NCBI GenBank assembly: GCA_963750255.1
Contig: CAVVPZ010000008.1
Coordinates: forward strand, 434,001-498,000
Origin: DATLED01 sp963750255
GTDB taxonomy: Bacteria > Actinomycetota > Acidimicrobiia > Acidimicrobiales > CADCTF01
Direction: 5' to 3'
Length of the DNA stretch: 64,000 nt
The notes below the pieces were generated by a model. The model ran no database searches and was not told the DNA's origin. It saw only the letters and a program-made list of their open reading frames with translations. Both the position numbers and the translations under genes were made by a program. Shown piece by piece: positions 56,700 through 64,000 of this stretch. Each line of letters opens with the position of its first letter. Position 1 is the first letter of the stretch.

Positions 56700-57839
56700 T
56701 CGAGTTGGGCCTCGACGTCAGCGCCATCCCGGTCGAGCCTCGCGGCGCCGGCCGCTACGTGATCGAGCTCGTGACCGCCCTCCACCGTCGCGGCGTGGTC
56801 TCGCTCCACCTCCAGACCCGCAAGGACGACGGTCGGCGGTGGTCGACGATGGCGCCCGAGGCCGATGTCCGATCGGTCGTGCCCGTGGGACGGGGCCACC
56901 GCTTGGTGTGGGAGCAGGTCGCCAGCCCCCGGTTCGTCGATCGCTGGGGCATCGACGTGCACCACGGTCCGCACTACACGTCCCCGGAAGTGGCCAAGGT
57001 GCCCAAGGTCGTGACCGTCCACGACCTGACCTTCTTCGACCATCCCGAGTGGCACGAGAAGGTGAAGGTCGCGCGTGTTCAAGCGGGCCATCCGTAGCGC
57101 GGCGAAGTTGGCGGATGCCATCGTGTGCGTCAGCGATCCGACAGCCCGACGCCTCCATGAGCTGCTCGACCCTCAGTGCCCCGTCTACGCCATCCCCCAC
57201 GGCATCGACCACGACCTGTTCCGGGCCGAGGGCGATGTCGACGCCGATCTCGCCACGCTGGCCGCTTTCGGGATCCGTCCTCCCTTCGTCGCCTTCTGGG
57301 GCACGCTCGAGCCGAGAAAGGACTTGGCCACGCTCGTGGCCGCTTTCGATCGACTTGCCGGCGATCTCCCCGACCTGCAGTTGGCCATCGTCGGGGGAAC
57401 CGGTTGGGCCCACGACGCCTTTGACCGGGCCCTCGCCGCCAGCCCGTTCGCCGAGCGCATCATCTGCACCGGTTTCGTCGACGACCCCGTCATTCCCGCC
57501 CTCGTTCGCCGGTCGGCGGTGGCGGTGTACGCCGCCCGTGAGGAGGGATTCGGGCTTCCCGCGCTCGAGGCCCTCGCCTGCGGGGCGCCGGTCATCACCA
57601 CGCGAGGATCGGTGATGGAGGAGATCACTGACGGCGCCGCGTGGCTCGTCGATGCCGCCGACGCCGCCGGGCTGGCCACCGAGTTGGCCGACGTGCTCTC
57701 GCCGGGATCGGCCGCGACGCGAGCCGCTCGTCGGACCCTTGGTCTCGAGGTCGCCGCTCGCTACAGCTGGGACGCAACCGCTGCTGCCCACGAGGCGGTC
57801 TACGACGCCGTGGTCGAAGGGCGAGGGGGCGGTCGGTAG
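56696..57839 (+). CDS. Glycosyltransferase family 4, third of three in tandem; one frameshift
   Basis: About 381 residues. MIELGLDVSAIPVEPRGAGR, HHGPHYTSPEVAKVPKVVTV, HDLTFFDHPEWH (acceptor side), then across an indel near 57075 FKRAIRSAAKLADAIVCVSD, FWGTLEPRKDLATLVAAFDR, TGFVDDPVIPALVRRSAVAV and AAREEGFGLPALEALACGAP (EX7E). The ATG overlaps the previous stop. The TAG stop is part of the -10 box of the next gene. Confidence 0.86.
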
Positions 57840-57842
57840 GGT
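57837..57842 (+). promoter_or_regulatory. -10 box TAGGGT for the RMD-like gene
   Basis: TAGGGT includes the stop codon of the upstream gene and ends 9 nt before the ATG at 57852. Confidence 0.45.
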
Positions 57843-57851
57843 GCGAGAGCG

Positions 57852-58754
57852 ATGAGGGCGTTGGTGACCGGCGGCCGGGGTTTCGTCGGCCAGTGGCTCG
57901 ACGAGCACCTGCGCGCCTGCGGCGACGAGGTCGTGGTCACCGGCGAAGAGGTCGACGTGACCGATGTCGAGGCGGTGTGCCGCAACTTCGCCGAGGTCGA
58001 GCCCGATGCCGTCTACCACCTGGCCGGCTGGGCCAGCGTCGGTGCGTCGTGGCACGAGCCGGCGGAAGCGTTTCGCGTCAACGCCAACGGCACCGTCCAC
58101 GTGCTCGACGCCGCCCGACGGCTGGCCAAGCCGCCGCGCGTTCTCATCGTCAGCTCGGCTGAGGTCTACGGCCGCGTAGCCCTCGACGACCTCCCCTTGT
58201 CGGAGGATCGCCCGGTCTCGCCTGTCTCGCCCTATGCCGCCAGCAAGGTGGCGGGTGAGGTGGCCGCCCAGCAGGCCTTCCTCGGCTATGGCCTGCCGGC
58301 GATCGTCGTGCGGCCCTTCAACCACATCGGGCCGCGGCAGTCGCCCGGCTTCGTCGTGTCCGATCTGGCCAAGAGGATCGTCGCCGCCGAGCGTTCGGGC
58401 GAGGGCGTGCTCGAGATGGGCAATCCGACACCACGTCGCGATCTGACCGACGTCCGCGATGTCGTGCGGGCGTACCGCCTGCTCGTCGAGCGCGGCGAAC
58501 CGGGTGGCACCTACAACGTGTGCACGGGTACCGACGTCGTCATCGGCGAACTGGCACGACGGCTCATCGAGTTGTCGGGCGCTGACCTCGAGCTTCGTTC
58601 GGGGGAGGTCGCCCTGCGCCCGGTCGACGTCCCTGCGTTGCGCGGCGATCCGCGACGGCTGCAGGCGGCCACCGGATGGAGCCCGGAGATCGGCCTCGAC
58701 GACACGCTGCGCGACGTGCTCGCCTACTGGCGGGACCTCGAGTCCCAGGCCTAG
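57852..58754 (+). CDS. NAD-dependent sugar reductase/epimerase (GDP-4-keto-6-deoxymannose reductase-like)
   Basis: Intact 300-residue short-chain dehydrogenase. MRALVTGGRGFVGQWLDEHL is the NAD(P) loop; DAVYHLAGWASVGASWHEP, ILIVSSAEVYG-like VLIVSSAEVYGRV, SPYAASKVAGEVAAQQ (YxxxK) and VVRPFNHIGPRQSPGFVVSD are characteristic of RMD, which makes GDP-D-rhamnose, and of the related GDP-mannose 4,6-dehydratase group. The size and PFNHIGPRQSPGF favour RMD. The GDP-mannose dehydratase it would need is not in the window. Confidence 0.82.
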   Translation: MRALVTGGRGFVGQWLDEHLRACGDEVVVTGEEVDVTDVEAVCRNFAEVEPDAVYHLAGWASVGASWHEPAEAFRVNANGTVHVLDAARRLAKPPRVLIVSSAEVYGRVALDDLPLSEDRPVSPVSPYAASKVAGEVAAQQAFLGYGLPAIVVRPFNHIGPRQSPGFVVSDLAKRIVAAERSGEGVLEMGNPTPRRDLTDVRDVVRAYRLLVERGEPGGTYNVCTGTDVVIGELARRLIELSGADLELRSGEVALRPVDVPALRGDPRRLQAATGWSPEIGLDDTLRDVLAYWRDLESQA

Positions 58755-58757
58755 GCC

Positions 58758-59658
58758 GTGGACGCTCGGCTCGTGCTCGGGGTCGGTCCCGATGCAACGG
58801 CGGCCGAGGTGCGATCGGCCCACCGGCGTCTCCGTCGTTCGGTGGGCCCGAGCCGCGGCGGGAGCGAGTCGCTCGTGGCCGTGGTCGATTCCGCGGCGAA
58901 GGCGGCCTTGACCGGGGGCGACATGCCCGCCATCAACCCGCATGCGCTGTTGGGGGTGGCTGTCGGGGCCGCAGAGAGCGAGGTGCGGGGCGCCTACCGC
59001 CGACTCGTTCGGGCTGTCCACCCCGATCTCGGCGGCACCGATGAGCTCTTTCGACTGGTGGCCGCGGCGGCCGACGTGGCCAGCGGACGGCTGTCAGCCA
59101 GGCGAGCGCGACGCGGGCGCCCGTCGTGGGACTCCTGGCGACCGACCGGGCCCCCGCCGCCCCGCGGCCCCTACCGGGCGCCGCCGCTCGACCAACGACA
59201 CGTCGGTTCCGACCAGGAGAGCGCTTCGTGATCTGGCCGAACACGGCGGGGTGTTGGCCTTGGCCGCGGCCGTGTTGGGTGCCGCAAGTCAGGTCCACGC
59301 TGCCCTGGCGGTGGCGGCGATCGTCGGTCTGTTGTTCGCCTCCGGCCCGGTGCTGCGACCCGCCATCGACGGTGTTCTGCGCGCTGCCACCGTGCTGTTG
59401 GGTAGCCGGGTCCGGGTCCGCTCGGCGGTGGAGCCAGAGCGATTCCTCGAAGCGACCTGCATCGATGCCCCCGTGGGCCGCCAACGCGACACCGATCTCT
59501 ACGACGCCTACACCCGCTGGTGTCGCACCACGGCGGGTGCCGACCCCGTGGCCCGCTGGGTCTTCGTCGAACGACTCCGCACCCTCGGGCTCCTCTACGT
59601 CAAGGCGTCAGGGTGGGAGGAGGGACTCTGGGTCGGCGTCACCCTGCGACGCGACTGA
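58758..59658 (+). CDS. J-domain protein: two DnaJ-like modules, membrane segment and C-terminal WC-motif domain; one frameshift
   Basis: About 300 residues. Residues 1-40 form a degenerate J-like module (LVLGVGPDATAAEVRSAHRR) without HPD. A second module follows (about 58-108): NPHALLGVAVGAAESEVRGA, then YRRLVRAVHPDLGGTDELFR with HPD intact, so it may stimulate a DnaK-type Hsp70. After a Pro/Arg linker an indel near 59228 leads into a hydrophobic segment (LALAAAVLGAASQVHAALAV, then IVGLLFASGPVL), probably one or two membrane helices, and a C-terminal domain with DTDLYDAYTRWCRTTAGADP, RWVFVERLRTLGLLYVK. The last part resembles the winged-helix tail of phage primase-helicases. The GTG is 3 nt after the previous stop. 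Two separate genes are possible. Confidence 0.6.
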
Positions 59659-59664
59659 GGCACC

Positions 59665-59724
59665 GCACCGCTTTCCGGCGCGGGACGTCGGGGGGACGAC
59701 CGGTCGCGCCGGAAAGCGGGGTGC
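59665..59724. repeat. Intergenic hairpin repeat, family C copy 2
   Basis: Arms GCACCGCTTTCCGGCGCG and CGCGCCGGAAAGCGGGGTGC pair around ACGTCGGGGGGACGACC. The start is 7 nt after the stop of the J-domain gene. Confidence 0.75.
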
Positions 59725-59732
59725 CACTGGCA

Positions 59733-59780
59733 GCTTTCCGGCGCAAAACGTCGGGGGGACGACCGTTCGCGCCGGAAAGC
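59733..59780. repeat. Intergenic hairpin repeat, family C copy 3
   Basis: Arms GCTTTCCGGCGC and GCGCCGGAAAGC, with the centre ACGTCGGGGGGACGACC identical to copy 2. It ends 10 nt before the convergent gene stop. The pair of hairpins may form a bidirectional terminator. Confidence 0.75.
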
Positions 59781-59790
59781 CGGCGGGGGA

Positions 59791-60129
59791 TCAGGCGGCC
59801 CGGTAGTTCCAGCCCTTGCGGAACTGCTCGCCGGCGTCCTTGGCCGAGGTGCGGACCTGCTGGAAGACCTGGCGGGCGGGCTCGGGCAGGCGCTCCTGGA
59901 GGGTGTCGAGCGACGCCTCGACGGCCTCGACGACGGGCTCGATGCGGCCCTCGGCGTCGGCGGCGGCCTTGGTCAGCTGCTCGCGGAGTGTCGCCGTCGA
60001 CGTCGCGAATTGCTTCTCGAGCTCGCGACGACGGACCTGGGCCTTCTGATAGGCGATGACGCCGAAGCCGACGGTGATGAAGGCGGCGTCGCGAAGATTG
60101 ACGATGAGATCCTTGTCCTGATCGGCCAT
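59791..60129 (-). CDS. Small coiled-coil protein
   Basis: 112 residues, function unknown. MADQDKDLIVNLRDAAFITV, then GFGVIAYQKAQVRRRELEKQ: a short amphipathic-to-hydrophobic stretch followed by a long predicted coiled coil with alternating charged residues up to about residue 95 (LREQLTKAAADAEGRIEPVV). The ending KDAGEQFRKGWNYRAA is helical. The layout is phasin-like or like a small membrane-proximal scaffold, but no family can be named. AGAGGA about 5 nt before the ATG is a good ribosome binding site, unlike the leaderless neighbours. Confidence 0.75.
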   Translation of the reverse strand: MADQDKDLIVNLRDAAFITVGFGVIAYQKAQVRRRELEKQFATSTATLREQLTKAAADAEGRIEPVVEAVEASLDTLQERLPEPARQVFQQVRTSAKDAGEQFRKGWNYRAA

Positions 60130-60228
60130 GGTTCCTCTTTTCGATGGGGACGGTGGCGCCGGTTGCGCCTCCCGAGTGCTAGCCACTCTACGCTTCTTCA
60201 TACACTTTTGCAAGCAGGCCGGCGCCGC

Positions 60229-60234
60229 TAGCGT
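60229..60234 (+). promoter_or_regulatory. -10 box TAGCGT for the GT2 membrane protein gene
   Basis: TAGCGT ends 9 nt before the ATG at 60244. It matches lpdA and cofD boxes exactly. Confidence 0.45.
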
Positions 60235-60243
60235 GACCACGCC

Positions 60244-63200
60244 ATGGACAGCCGACCGACCGTCGACGCCGCCGAGGCCCCCGCCGCCGTGCCCTCGGCT
60301 CCTGCGGTGGTCGCCGTCCTCGTCACGTTCGACCCCGGGCCCTGGCTCGAGGAGGTGCTCCTCGGCTTGGCCGCCCAGGACTACCCGGAGTTGTCGGTTC
60401 TCGTCATCGACGCGGCCAGCGAGGTCGACCCGACGTCTCGGATCGCGGCGACGTTGCCCACCGCCTACGTGAGGCGACTCGACGAGAACCGCGGGTTCGC
60501 GGCCTCGGCCAACGAGGTCATCGGCCTCGTCGAAGGCGCGTCGCACTACCTCCTCCTCCACGACGACGCCGCCCCGGATCCCGACGCCATCCGGCTGTTG
60601 GTCGAGGAGGCGTATCGCTCCAACGCCGGCGTCGTGGCGCCCAAGCTCGTCGAGTGGGACGACTCCAGGCGCCTTCTCGCCGTGGGTGCGTCGGCCGACA
60701 AGGCTGGTGTCGTGCGGCCGTACGGCCGCCACGAACTCGACCAGGAGCAGCACGACTCGGTGCGCGATGTGTTCGTGGCGCCGGGCGGAGCGACCCTCGT
60801 GCGGGCCGATCTCTTCGAGGCCCTCGGCGGGTTCGATCCCGACATCGTGTTGATGGGCGAAGACCTCGACCTTTCGTGGCGGGCCCAGTTGGCTGGTGCG
60901 CGAGTGATCGTGGCCCCGTCGGCTCGTTTCCGCCACCGCGAGGCGACGGCCTCGGGCGAGCGTGATCTCGCGCTCGGCGATGCCGCCGGCGATCCCAACG
61001 AAGCCCTCGCCCGCCTTCAGTTGCGCCATCGCCTCCGGGCGGTGCTCAAGACCTACAGCGGCGTGCACCTCGTACGCGTCGTTCCCCAACTCATCGTGTT
61101 GATGACGCTGGAAGCACTGGCGTCGCTCGTCCAGGGTCGGCGAAGGCTGGCCGGAGCTGTATTCGACGCATGGCAGTGGAATCTCGGCCGGCACAACGGT
61201 CTTCGACAGGCCCGCCGCACCGCCCAGGCCCAACGCACGCTGCGCGACAGCGAGGTCAGGCGTCTTCAGACCCGAGGGAGCTTGCGGCTCTCGTCCGCGC
61301 TCGAAGGGGGACTGGCCGTCGAGGAGCGCACCCTCGGCGTGGGCGCAGCGGGTCGGCAATTCGCCGGTTCGATCGCAGCCGGCGGGCTTCGCCAGACGCT
61401 CCTGGTGTGGTTCACCGTTGCGCTCGTCCTCGCGTTCGGTTCCCGCGGCTTGCTCACCGGCCGGTTCCCCGCTGTCGGCCAGTTCCAACCCTTCCCTGAC
61501 AGCCCCTTCACCCTCCTGGGCCAGTACCTCTCGGGTTGGCGCAGCTCCGGGCTCGGCGCTGACGCCCCCGCTCCGCCTGCCTTCGCCGTGCTCGGTCTGG
61601 CCGGGATGTTGCTTGTCGGCGCCATGGGGGTCTTGCAGCGAGTCTTGGTCCTCGGCCTCCTGCCCCTCGGGCTCGTCGGCATGCACCGGCTGACGGCGCC
61701 ACTCGGCTCGTGGCGCGTCCGCCTCGCCGGCGTGATCCTCTACGCCGCCGTGCCCCTGCCGTACGACGCACTCGCTCGGGGTCGCCTCGGGGGGTTGGTG
61801 GCCTATGCCGCGGCGCCGTGGATCTTGTCCCGACTGCTCCGGGCCACCGGACTCGAGCCCTTCGGCGCACCCGCTCGCGATGAGGCAGTCATCAGGCGAG
61901 TCGCCAGCGTGGCCCAACACGACCGTCCGACCGACGAGGTGGCAGCCGACGAACTCCCACTCGGGGCGGCCGAGGTCGCTCCCGCAAGACTCTCCGATAC
62001 CAATGCCCCGTCGGAGACGGTGCCGGGCGCGGTGCGCCACCCCGGCACGCTCTTCTTCCAGTCGGTCGCGCTGGCGGCCGTCCTCGCACTCTCGGGAGCG
62101 TTCGCTCCGTCGATCACGCTGGCCACGATCTTGGCTGGCGCCGGCCTCGTTCTCGGCAGCCTCGTGGTGGGTCAGGGGGGCGCGACGGTCCGCGCCCTGT
62201 CCGTCGCGTTCGTCGCCAGCGTGGGCGCCGGCGTCCTTCTCGTGCCGTGGACGCTCGACTTGGTCCTCCCGGGTGCGTCGTGGAATGGGTTGGCCGGGTT
62301 CGGACCTGCCCCCGCCGATGCCCGTGGACTGGGCGAGATCCTTCGCTTCGGCGTCGGACCGTTCGGACGCAGCCCGCTCACGTGGGGCATCCTCGTCGTC
62401 GCGTTGCTGCCGCTGCTGCTCGGACGTCGGTGGCGCTTCGAATGGGCCGCCCGTCTGTGGTTCGTCGCCGTTGCCGCGTGGTCGGCGTCGTGGGCGCTCG
62501 GCCGGGGATGGCTCGGACTGTCGCCGCCTGCCGTCGACATCTTGTTGGCGCCGGGAGCCGCCGCACTGGTGCTTGCCGCCGTGCTCGGACTGTCGGCCTT
62601 CGAAATCGACCTACCCGCCTACCGGTTCGGCTGGCGCCAGGCACTCTCGCTGGCTGCGGCGGCTGCGGCGGTGGTGGCGACGTTGCCAGTGCTGGCCGGC
62701 ACCATCGACGGGCGTTGGCGCCTGCCCGAACGTGACGTGCCCCAGCTGTTGTCGTGGATGCCGGAGCACGGCGCCGATGGCGCGTTCCGAGTGCTCTGGG
62801 CCGGCGACCCTCGGCTCCTGCCCCTCGATGGATGGCGGCTCGACGAGGGCCTGGCCTACGCGACGTCACGCGGCGGGCCGCCCGACCTCACCGACCTCTG
62901 GCCGGCCGGGGACTCGGGGGCGACGGGGCTGCTCGGCGCCTCTCTCGACGTTGCCCGCCGCGGCGAGACGAGCCGCCTCGGTCACCTCCTCGCGCCCATG
63001 GGCGTGCGCTACATCACCGTCCCCCTCTTGACGGGCACCGGCGCACCCCGCCCGCCGTCGGCGACCGAACCCGACGACTTGTTGGCGGCCCTGCGGGCGC
63101 AGGTCGACCTCAAGCTGGTCGAGTCCGAGGATGCCGTCGTCGTCTACGAGAACGTCGCCTGGGCGCCGGCGGTGGCGGTCCTTCCCGCGTCGGCCGTCGA

Positions 63201-63555
63201 GGCCAGCCGCCTCGCCGGCCCCGAGGCGGCCCGCACGACCGAACTCGCCGGGGCCACCGCCGCGCTGACCAAGAAGGATTTCACCCGCTTCGAGGGAGCG
63301 TGGCCCGGACCCGAGCTCTACTTTGCCGAGGCGTACTCGCCGCGATGGTCGTTCGACGCTGCGACCCCCGGCAGCCATCGCAAGGCGTTCGGCTGGGCCA
63401 ACGCGTGGACGGCGCCGGCGGCGTCCAAGGCCGTCCTCCGCTATCGGACCTCGCCCGTCCGCTACGCCGGACTGCTGCTCCAACTCGGATTGTGGGCGTT
63501 CGCAGGACGAACGATTCTCCTTGGGATCCGGCGCCGGAACGAGGCCTCCACATGA
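60244..63555 (+). CDS. GT2 glycosyltransferase fused to multi-span membrane region
   Basis: Intact 1103-residue protein. Residues about 22-270 are a family 2 transferase: VVAVLVTFDPGPWLEEVLLG, VLVIDAASEVDP, LLLHDDAAPDPDAIRLL (DxD-like), APGGATLVRADLFEALGGFD, LMGEDLDLSWRAQLAGARVI with the ED base, and RHREATAS. A basic linker follows, then about 12 hydrophobic spans (370-830) including LRQTLLVWFTVALVLAFGSR, and an extracytoplasmic C-terminal part to about 1080 with a final span. The layout is known in actinobacteria next to DUF5719 genes, as here (ATGA overlap), and is thought to act on envelope polysaccharide or glycolipid. The acceptor is unknown. Confidence 0.85.
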   Translation: MDSRPTVDAAEAPAAVPSAPAVVAVLVTFDPGPWLEEVLLGLAAQDYPELSVLVIDAASEVDPTSRIAATLPTAYVRRLDENRGFAASANEVIGLVEGASHYLLLHDDAAPDPDAIRLLVEEAYRSNAGVVAPKLVEWDDSRRLLAVGASADKAGVVRPYGRHELDQEQHDSVRDVFVAPGGATLVRADLFEALGGFDPDIVLMGEDLDLSWRAQLAGARVIVAPSARFRHREATASGERDLALGDAAGDPNEALARLQLRHRLRAVLKTYSGVHLVRVVPQLIVLMTLEALASLVQGRRRLAGAVFDAWQWNLGRHNGLRQARRTAQAQRTLRDSEVRRLQTRGSLRLSSALEGGLAVEERTLGVGAAGRQFAGSIAAGGLRQTLLVWFTVALVLAFGSRGLLTGRFPAVGQFQPFPDSPFTLLGQYLSGWRSSGLGADAPAPPAFAVLGLAGMLLVGAMGVLQRVLVLGLLPLGLVGMHRLTAPLGSWRVRLAGVILYAAVPLPYDALARGRLGGLVAYAAAPWILSRLLRATGLEPFGAPARDEAVIRRVASVAQHDRPTDEVAADELPLGAAEVAPARLSDTNAPSETVPGAVRHPGTLFFQSVALAAVLALSGAFAPSITLATILAGAGLVLGSLVVGQGGATVRALSVAFVASVGAGVLLVPWTLDLVLPGASWNGLAGFGPAPADARGLGEILRFGVGPFGRSPLTWGILVVALLPLLLGRRWRFEWAARLWFVAVAAWSASWALGRGWLGLSPPAVDILLAPGAAALVLAAVLGLSAFEIDLPAYRFGWRQALSLAAAAAAVVATLPVLAGTIDGRWRLPERDVPQLLSWMPEHGADGAFRVLWAGDPRLLPLDGWRLDEGLAYATSRGGPPDLTDLWPAGDSGATGLLGASLDVARRGETSRLGHLLAPMGVRYITVPLLTGTGAPRPPSATEPDDLLAALRAQVDLKLVESEDAVVVYENVAWAPAVAVLPASAVEASRLAGPEAARTTELAGATAALTKKDFTRFEGAWPGPELYFAEAYSPRWSFDAATPGSHRKAFGWANAWTAPAASKAVLRYRTSPVRYAGLLLQLGLWAFAGRTILLGIRRRNEAST

Positions 63556-64000
63556 GTGACATCGAGCCCGTCCCGTCCGATGTGCGACGGGGACCCCGAC
63601 GGGTGATCGTGATCGCCGTGCTGGCCGCTCTCGCGCTGGTCGGCGGCCTGGTCGATCGCGTGCCTCGGCCCGAAGGGCGGGCATCGTCGGCCGGTGCGCT
63701 CGTCTCGTCGATGCCGGTGGCGGCGCCGGCGACGGCGTTGTCCTCGACGTGGTTCTGCGCCGCGGGGATGGCCACCACCGAAGCCGTCGATGGCCTGGTG
63801 GCCGACGGCGCGGTCTCGGTGGCCAACGCCGGCGTGGTCGACCTCAAGGGCACCGCCACCGTCGTGCCCCTCGACGGCGACCCCGTCGTGATCCCCCTCG
63901 AGGTCAAGGCCCGGTCGCGGGTTCGCTTCCCTCTCCGGCAGGCGCTCACGGCCAACTACGCCAGCGTCCTCGTCGAACTCGACGGGGGAGAGGCGGTGGT
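63552..64000 (+). CDS. DUF5719-like secreted/membrane protein, 5-prime end only
   Basis: The first 149 codons are present; the gene continues past the right edge. MSDIEPVPSDVRRGPRRVIV, then a membrane helix (VIAVLAALALVGGLVD), then an exported region with STWFCAAGMATTEAV, the W(Y/F)C element that opens DUF5719 proteins, and beta-strand-rich VSVANAGVVDLKGTATVVPL. DUF5719 proteins in actinobacteria follow GT2 membrane proteins like the one upstream. Function unknown; possible partner in glycan transfer. Confidence 0.75.
   Translation, partial: MSDIEPVPSDVRRGPRRVIVIAVLAALALVGGLVDRVPRPEGRASSAGALVSSMPVAAPATALSSTWFCAAGMATTEAVDGLVADGAVSVANAGVVDLKGTATVVPLDGDPVVIPLEVKARSRVRFPLRQALTANYASVLVELDGGEAV

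Noticed and set aside
59791..62040. Very long minus-strand open frame opposite the GT2 membrane protein gene
   Set aside because: Only its last 113 codons (59791-60129) look like a protein. The rest is a GC-rich antisense shadow with His/Glu/Gly/Arg-biased composition and no motifs.

Overview
The window is high-GC bacterial chromosome with GTG/TTG starts, ATGA/GTGA/TTGA gene overlaps and TANNNT -10 boxes only 6-10 nt before many start codons. It carries F420 genes (cofD/cofE), a WbbL/rhamnose/LCP cell-wall locus laid out like the mycobacterial one, and many secreted proteins with GYWLVA.DGG-type repeats. This points to an actinobacterium, most likely class Acidimicrobiia. That placement is inference; no rRNA is present. 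Many genes, mostly between 8.9 and 30.6 kb and again at 46.9-59.2 kb, are broken by single-base indels, several of them in short G or C runs. Essential genes are hit (rmlB, ugd, pabB, biotin carboxylase), so I read these as assembly errors and annotate each locus as one gene.

Layout. 0-8.2 kb: nitroreductase end, rhodanese-MoeB fusion, PAS-GGDEF-EAL protein with a degenerate EAL, methylmalonyl-CoA mutase large subunit, CHASE3-HAMP-SpoIIE phosphatase, and an HTH protein with four ClpX-type zinc fingers. 8.2-14.8 kb: LpdA-like quinone reductase, tandem metallophosphatases (the first truncated), M20 amidohydrolase, biotin carboxylase/BCCP divergent from birA. 14.8-20.3 kb: an AbiEi/DUF559-type gene flanked by palindromes, then a minus-strand run pabB-pabC-ABC exporter (two permeases, ATPase). 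20.3-31.6 kb: acyl-CoA dehydrogenase, then LCP-rmlA-rmlB-rmlD-ugd-UXS-wbbL-histidine-rich membrane protein-NDP-sugar pyrophosphorylase-epimerase. 31.6-33.2 kb: cofE and cofD.

33.3-44.1 kb holds the most striking feature: five secreted proteins with different wall- or protein-directed N-terminal domains (M23 peptidase, CAP, SpoIID, PGRP amidase, S8 protease), each ending in exactly six repeats of about 42 residues. I infer a closed six-bladed beta-propeller used as a common surface module. A sigma-70 factor and a nitroreductase sit inside this block.

44.1-58.8 kb is a surface-polysaccharide locus: eight or so glycosyltransferase domains, a Wzm/Wzt-type exporter, a GDP-sugar reductase and two small kinase-like genes. 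58.8-64 kb: a J-domain membrane protein, two tandem intergenic hairpins, a small coiled-coil protein, a 1103-residue GT2/membrane protein and the start of a DUF5719-like gene.

The genes together describe an envelope-building region: NDP-rhamnose and UDP-xylose/glucuronate supply, linker rhamnosylation and LCP ligation of a wall polymer, an exported second polysaccharide, and secreted wall hydrolases with a shared targeting domain. Divergent pairs often share one palindromic -10 element, and several gene ends carry dispersed hairpin repeats. No tRNA, rRNA, CRISPR array or insertion sequence was found, and no gap over about 115 bases lacks a gene.
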